Source: a bacterium (GTDB taxonomy: Bacteria; Myxococcota_A; Polyangia; Nannocystales; Nannocystaceae). Taken from it: 64,000 nt of DNA. Below, one piece after another: positions 60,545 to 64,000 of this stretch. The notes beneath the pieces were generated by a model. The model worked only from the letters and a program-made list of their open reading frames with translations. It was not told the origin of the DNA and searched no databases. The stretch lies in contig JANSYI010000002.1 in the NCBI GenBank assembly GCA_024742475.1, positions 186,001 to 250,000 on the forward strand. Direction: 5' to 3'. The position numbers and the translations under genes were made by a program. Every line of letters begins with the position of its first letter. Positions within the stretch are counted from its first letter, which is position 1.

Positions 60545-61038
60545 TGGGCAAGACCAAGCACCCCGTCACCCCCGCAGTGCGGGCCCTGCGTGCCGCGGGG
60601 GTGTCCTTCGAGCCACGCCCCTACGCGTACGTCGAGCACGGAGGCACGCAGCGCAGCGCCGAAGCCCTGGGCATGGACGAGCACGCCGTCATCAAGACGC
60701 TCGTGCTCGAGCGAGACGACGGCGCTCCAATCGTCGTGCTCATGCACGGTGATCGCCGCGTGTCGACCAAGCGGGTGGCAAAGGAGATCGGCGCCAAGTC
60801 GGTCCGGCCATGCGACCCCGCGGTCGTCACCAAACACACCGGCTACGTCGTGGGCGGCACGTCCCCGTTCGGCACGCGAAAGTCGCTGCCGGTCATCATG
60901 CAGGCGAGCATCGCCGCGCTGCCCCGGGTCGTCATCAACGGTGGCAAGCGCGGCTTCTTGGTGGAGCTGACGCCGCAAGACATGATCGCGGCGCTCGACC
61001 CGATGCTTGCCGACGTCGCGGTCAGCCCCGAGGAATGA
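60544..61038 (+). CDS. ybaK: YbaK/EbsC-type Cys-tRNA(Pro)/aminoacyl-tRNA deacylase
   Basis: A 164-aa product from ATG 60544, overlapping the Rieske stop (TGATG). Typical YbaK: KHPVTPAVRALRAAGVSFEP, YAYVEHGGTQRSAEALGMD, AVIKTLVLERDD (the catalytic-Lys strand), LMHGDRRVSTKRVAKEIGAK, KHTGYVVGGTSPFGTRKSLPV (the GGxSPxG substrate loop) and INGGKRGFLVELTP. It hydrolyses Cys mischarged on tRNA(Pro) in trans. Coupling with a Rieske protein is not an expected pairing. Confidence 0.93.
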   Translation: MGKTKHPVTPAVRALRAAGVSFEPRPYAYVEHGGTQRSAEALGMDEHAVIKTLVLERDDGAPIVVLMHGDRRVSTKRVAKEIGAKSVRPCDPAVVTKHTGYVVGGTSPFGTRKSLPVIMQASIAALPRVVINGGKRGFLVELTPQDMIAALDPMLADVAVSPEE

Positions 61039-61091
61039 GGCGGCCCGCAGCAGCGCGGCACCCTCGACGACCCACACCCGAGGCTGCTAGC

Positions 61092-61499
61092 GTGGGCCGG
61101 CACTTCGTGGCTTCCATCGGCTCCCACTGCGTCCTCGAGATCTACGACAGCCCGCGCGCGCTGCTCGACGACCCCACCGCGGTCATCCGCGCGCTCGAGC
61201 ACGCAGCCCATGCCGCCCGCGCCACGCTGCTCCAGACCACGCACCATCGCTTCACGCCGCAGGGCATCACCGCGCTCGCGCTGCTCGCCGAGTCTCACAT
61301 CTCGGTGCACACCTGGCCCGAGAAGGGCTACGCGGCCTGCGACGTGTTCACCTGCGGCCCCACGACGCTGCCCGAGGCCGCCTGCATGGCGCTCGTCCGG
61401 GCGTTCGAGTCGCCGCGCTACTTCATGCGGCGCTTCCCTCGTGGCGAACAGCTCGCCGCGCCCGTGCTGCACCTTCGCACCGGGTCCGATCTCGCCTAG
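61092..61499 (+). CDS. speD: S-adenosylmethionine decarboxylase proenzyme (prokaryotic class)
   Basis: A 135-aa product from GTG 61092. AESHISVHTWPEKGYAACDVF contains the self-cleavage site Glu67-Ser68 (Ser68 becomes the pyruvoyl group), His73 and, 20 residues after Ser68, Cys88 in DVFTCG, matching the small prokaryotic SpeD layout. It makes decarboxylated SAM for spermidine synthesis. It starts 53 bp after ybaK; no spermidine synthase gene is adjacent. Confidence 0.94.
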   Translation: MGRHFVASIGSHCVLEIYDSPRALLDDPTAVIRALEHAAHAARATLLQTTHHRFTPQGITALALLAESHISVHTWPEKGYAACDVFTCGPTTLPEAACMALVRAFESPRYFMRRFPRGEQLAAPVLHLRTGSDLA

Positions 61500-61515
61500 C
61501 AGGACGTGAACGAGC

Positions 61516-62685
61516 ATGCCCGTACGCATCGAGCTGCGCCGTGACGCGGGGCGCATCGGACCCACGACGGGGCCGTGGATTCGCCGCAAGCAGGTCGCCC
61601 GCGTGCAGGGCCTCGAGACCGCCGAGGCGCTCGCGGAGGTGGTCACGCGCAAGGGGGAGACGTTGGGGTGGGGACTCATGTCGCCCCAGTCCTCCATCGC
61701 TGCGCGCATTCTGACGTATGGAGAGGCTCCGCCCGCCGACGACTGGCTACAGACGCGCCTCGCATCGGCCCTCGCCGCGCGGACCCACCAGGGGTACGAC
61801 CGCCAGGACACGACGGGCTACCGCGTCGTCAACAGCGAGGGCGATGGCCTGCCCGGGCTCGTCGTCGACCGCTACGACGACGACTTCGTCCTGCAGATCA
61901 CGACCGCGCCGATGGCCGTGCGCCGCACCGCCATCGAGGCATGGTTCCGGGCGCAAGGCCACGACCGCCTGCACGTCGTGCTGCCTCAGAGCGCCGCCAA
62001 GCACGAGGGTTTCGAGCCCGGGGTGTACCGGCAACATGACGCGAGCACGCTCCACTTTCGCGAGTACGGCATCGCGTTCGAGACCCCGGCACCGCCCAGC
62101 CAAAAGACGGGCGCCTACTTCGACCAACGCGAGAATCGCCGTACCGTTGCGCGACTGGCCGCGGCGCACGGCGGCCCGCTGCTCGACGTCGGCTGCCACA
62201 TCGGCGGCTTCGCTTTGCACGCGGCCCGAGCCGGCGCCCAAGCCGTCGGCGTCGACAGCTCGAGCCTCGCGCTCGAGCACGCGGCACGCAACGCCAGCGC
62301 CAACGGGCTCTGCGGGCTCTCGTGGGCCCTGGACGACATGTTCGGGCCCCTGCTTGGCGGACAGAACGCCGCCGAGCTCGCCGGCCCGTTCGGCACCATC
62401 GTGCTCGACCCGCCCAAAGTCGCGACCAACAAGAACAACGTCGACAAGGCCGTCGACGCAATGCGACGCCTCGTGGGGCGCGTGGCCCCGCGACTGGCCG
62501 AAGGCGGCCATCTCGTGCTGTGCAGCTGCAGCCATCACCTCGGCCGCGACCACCTCGACCGCGTCATGGCGACGTCGGCGGGGACGTGGACTCGCGTCGC
62601 CATGTTGGGCGCGGGTCCCGACCATCCCGTGATGCCCGGTCACCGCGAAGGCGAGTACTTACGCGTCGGCGTGTACCGTCGCTAG
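61516..62685 (+). CDS. Class I SAM-dependent rRNA methyltransferase (RlmI-like)
   Basis: A 389-aa product from ATG 61516, 16 bp after speD. A PUA-like N-terminal part (TGPWIRRKQVARVQG, GLMSPQSSIAARILTYG), then EGDGLPGLVVDRYDD, PSQKTGAYFDQRENRRTVA, the SAM-binding LLDVGCHIGGFALHAARAGA and VGVDSSSLALEHAARNA, and motif IV IVLDPPKVATN with a later LVLCSCSHHLG. These motifs are those of the RlmI/RlmK-L family, which methylate 23S rRNA cytosine or guanine bases. The stop codon lies inside a 14-bp tandem repeat. Confidence 0.9.
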   Translation: MPVRIELRRDAGRIGPTTGPWIRRKQVARVQGLETAEALAEVVTRKGETLGWGLMSPQSSIAARILTYGEAPPADDWLQTRLASALAARTHQGYDRQDTTGYRVVNSEGDGLPGLVVDRYDDDFVLQITTAPMAVRRTAIEAWFRAQGHDRLHVVLPQSAAKHEGFEPGVYRQHDASTLHFREYGIAFETPAPPSQKTGAYFDQRENRRTVARLAAAHGGPLLDVGCHIGGFALHAARAGAQAVGVDSSSLALEHAARNASANGLCGLSWALDDMFGPLLGGQNAAELAGPFGTIVLDPPKVATNKNNVDKAVDAMRRLVGRVAPRLAEGGHLVLCSCSHHLGRDHLDRVMATSAGTWTRVAMLGAGPDHPVMPGHREGEYLRVGVYRR

Positions 62686-62734
62686 GGCGTTGGCGCTAGA
62701 GCGTTGGCGCTAGGGCGTTGGCGCTAGGGCGTTG
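62681..62734. repeat. 14-bp tandem repeat, about 3.9 copies
   Basis: Units of GCGCTAGGGCGTTG: a 12-nt first unit at 62681, then 62693-62706 (one change, CTAGAG), 62707-62720 and 62721-62734. The first unit contains the TAG stop of the methyltransferase gene. Every unit carries CTAG. Confidence 0.92.
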
Positions 62735-62743
62735 GCCGCAGCC

Positions 62744-63022
62744 TCAGGACGCGGTCTTGGCCGCGGCTCGCTCTTCGCCGATGCACAGCCGGTACACGGA
62801 GTTTTCGGTCTCGACGTACAAGACGTGCGTCTCGGAGGTGGTCAGCACGCGACGCACCGCGGTGGTCACCATGCGCCGGCCGTTGGGGTCGCGAAAGATG
62901 ACCATGCCTCGACCGACGACCGGCTCCGAGAGCAAGTACCCTTCATAGATTCGCCCAACAGTCGTGTTGAGACCGCCCCCGTCACGGGACGTTCGAATCT
63001 TCGTCGCGACGACCGACAGCAC
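62744..63022 (-). CDS. Small uncharacterised protein (about 92 aa)
   Basis: The frame closes at 62744. GTG 63022 gives 92 aa; TTG 63070 would give 108 and sits 17 bp after the upstream stop. No signal peptide. LSVVATKIRTSRDGG, VGRIYEGYLLSEPVVGRGMVIF, RRMVTTAVRRVLTTSETHVLYVETE and SVYRLCIGEE suggest a small beta-barrel fold; unknown function. It follows the BatE-like gene on the same strand and is probably in its operon. Confidence 0.6.
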   Translation of the reverse strand: MLSVVATKIRTSRDGGGLNTTVGRIYEGYLLSEPVVGRGMVIFRDPNGRRMVTTAVRRVLTTSETHVLYVETENSVYRLCIGEERAAAKTAS

Positions 63023-63087
63023 CCTGCCGATGAGCTTATCCTGGCCCGCCTTCGGACGCCAACCGATCAATCCAGGCCGAGAACGGA

Positions 63088-63966
63088 CTACGCGTCCCCG
63101 CGTTTCCCTACAGTGGACGCCCCGGGGCGCAACCCAGTTGCAGGAGGTGCAGCGCGCACAGCGTCGATGCGGGCCACCGAGGTCTCGGGCACCCACCCGG
63201 TGAGGCCGCCGGGCAGCTTGACGCGCTGCCAACCCGGCGAGCGATCGAGGACGCGCACCTGCGCGCCACCCTGGAGCGTGAACTCGACCGATCGGTGCTG
63301 TCCGGGGCCCTCCCGTGCATCGACCGAAGCCCCCAAGACGATCGCCTCGGGTTGTGCGGACGCCGCGCGGACCGACCAGCCGTGCAATCCCCCTGCGATT
63401 GCATAGAGCAGCGCGAGCACGATGAGCAACGCGCGAGATGCTCCAGCGCGCCGGGGCTGCGCACGAAGCCAGCGGCGATGCACGTACAGCGCGATACAAA
63501 AACCGACGCCGCTGACCAGGGAGAGCCAGGCGACCCACGGCGCCCGGATCGCATCGACGAGCAGATCCCACGTCGTCTCCGGGCGATCGATCATCGCCCC
63601 GCTGCTCGTGGCGTCGAGCTCTGCGCGTCGTCTCACCGCGGCGAGGTTGCTGCGGGACGCCTCGAGCACCTCCGCCGTCGGACCGGCGCGCCAATCGGAC
63701 GCGCGGCGCAGGTGGTAGGTCGCGCGCCCGAGGTCCCCCAGATGCGCATAGGCCGTCCCGAGGTTGTACGAGATCACCGCGCTTCGCTGAGGCAGCAGCG
63801 CGCTCGCGGACTCGAACGACTCGGCCGCGCGCTCCCAGTCGTTGCGCGAGGCGGCCTCGGTCCCCTGGGCGAACGCATCGTCCACGGCGTCGGCCCTGAC
63901 CGGCCGCGACACCACGGCGAGGGCCACGAAGCACAGCGCAACCACGACCGTCCGGAGGGCCGACAT
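63088..63966 (-). CDS. TPR and SH3-domain membrane protein (BatE-like)
   Basis: A 292-aa product from ATG 63966 (an adjacent GTG 63969 is possible; AAGGGGGTGG lies upstream). A signal sequence (VVVALCFVALAVVSRPVRA), then TPR repeats at about 30-95 (AVDDAFAQGTEAASRNDWE, SAVISYNLGTAYAHLGDLG), two membrane helices (APWVAWLSLVSGVGFCIALYV; SRALLIVLALLYAIAGGLHG) and a bacterial SH3 domain at about 215-275 (SVDAREGPGQHRSVEF, LDRSPGWQRVKLPGGLTGWVP). This is the layout of BatE in Bat (aerotolerance/MoxR-vWA) operons; the matching BatD/vWA genes would lie beyond the right edge. The first 34 nt upstream of the start are in the window. Confidence 0.83.
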   Translation of the reverse strand: MSALRTVVVALCFVALAVVSRPVRADAVDDAFAQGTEAASRNDWERAAESFESASALLPQRSAVISYNLGTAYAHLGDLGRATYHLRRASDWRAGPTAEVLEASRSNLAAVRRRAELDATSSGAMIDRPETTWDLLVDAIRAPWVAWLSLVSGVGFCIALYVHRRWLRAQPRRAGASRALLIVLALLYAIAGGLHGWSVRAASAQPEAIVLGASVDAREGPGQHRSVEFTLQGGAQVRVLDRSPGWQRVKLPGGLTGWVPETSVARIDAVRAAPPATGLRPGASTVGKRGDA

Positions 63967-64000
63967 CACGCCACCCCCTTGCCGAGGCCGCGTACGACCG

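Noticed and set aside
1..64000. CRISPR arrays, tRNA or rRNA genes, IS elements, prophage
   Set aside because: I saw no regularly spaced palindromic repeats, no cloverleaf with TTCRA arm, no transposase or integrase, and no phage structural genes by eye. A covariance-model search could still find a small RNA that I missed.

Overview
The window looks like a chromosomal segment of a high-G+C deltaproteobacterial-type genome, most likely a myxobacterium of the Nannocystineae (Nannocystis/Plesiocystis/Enhygromyxa relatives). This is an inference from gene style. At least ten predicted lipoproteins share the same plan: a signal peptide with lipobox, a long Ser/Thr/Gly/Asp linker, then a different C-terminal domain. 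There are also Cys-rich DUF4215-type repeats, a Ser/Thr kinase fused to TPRs, an ECF sigma factor and a sigma-54-type promoter. I see no rRNA, tRNA, CRISPR array, transposase or prophage. Coding density is very high and no gap between genes exceeds 300 bp.

Layout. 1-3.6 kb: the 3' end of an alkaline-phosphatase-superfamily phosphodiesterase, a ~106-bp duplication carrying its stop and terminator on both sides of a lipoprotein gene, a lipoprotein built of near-identical 186-bp repeats, and a SET-domain lipoprotein. 3.6-12.97 kb: SMP-30-like lipoprotein, unknown protein, MFS transporter, unknown protein, DUF4215 lipoprotein, PP2C phosphatase, a C15-peptidase-like lipoprotein and a DUF2914 membrane protein. 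13.0-16.1 kb: a three-gene cassette of phosphodiesterase, 61-aa ribbon-helix-helix-like protein and a DUF106/EMC3-like membrane protein. 16.1-25.4 kb: lipoprotein, ParE/antitoxin pair, a stand-alone infB, S9 peptidase, two unknown proteins and rpmG. 25.5-36.9 kb: kinase-TPR, a large peptidoglycan-binding protein with a toxin-like C-terminus, an Asp-box lipoprotein, an arylsulfotransferase-like protein, a SUV3-like helicase and a TetR regulator. 37-44.2 kb: three lipoproteins, a DUF455/ATP-grasp fusion coupled to a lipoprotein, an ECF sigma factor and a small membrane protein. 44.2-50.4 kb: a translationally coupled pair of GHKL/Hsp90-like proteins (537 and 1534 aa), the second with a degenerate ATPase domain. 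50.5-64 kb: slipin, polyprenyl-phosphate sugar transferase, cysteine desulfurase, diguanylate cyclase with a sigma-54 promoter, phosphoglycerate mutase, beta-barrel protein, Rieske protein, YbaK, SpeD, RlmI-like methyltransferase and a BatE-like TPR-SH3 protein.

Two things stand out. First, many genes on both strands carry a -10-like hexamer (TANNNT or close) 5-9 nt before the start codon and no Shine-Dalgarno sequence, which suggests widespread leaderless mRNAs. Second, several gene sets look like uncharacterised functional units: the GHKL pair, the DUF455-ATP-grasp fusion, the phosphodiesterase/RHH/DUF106 cassette, and the exported SET-domain protein. Start codons were chosen by eye from signal peptides, overlaps and upstream motifs, and several are uncertain as noted.
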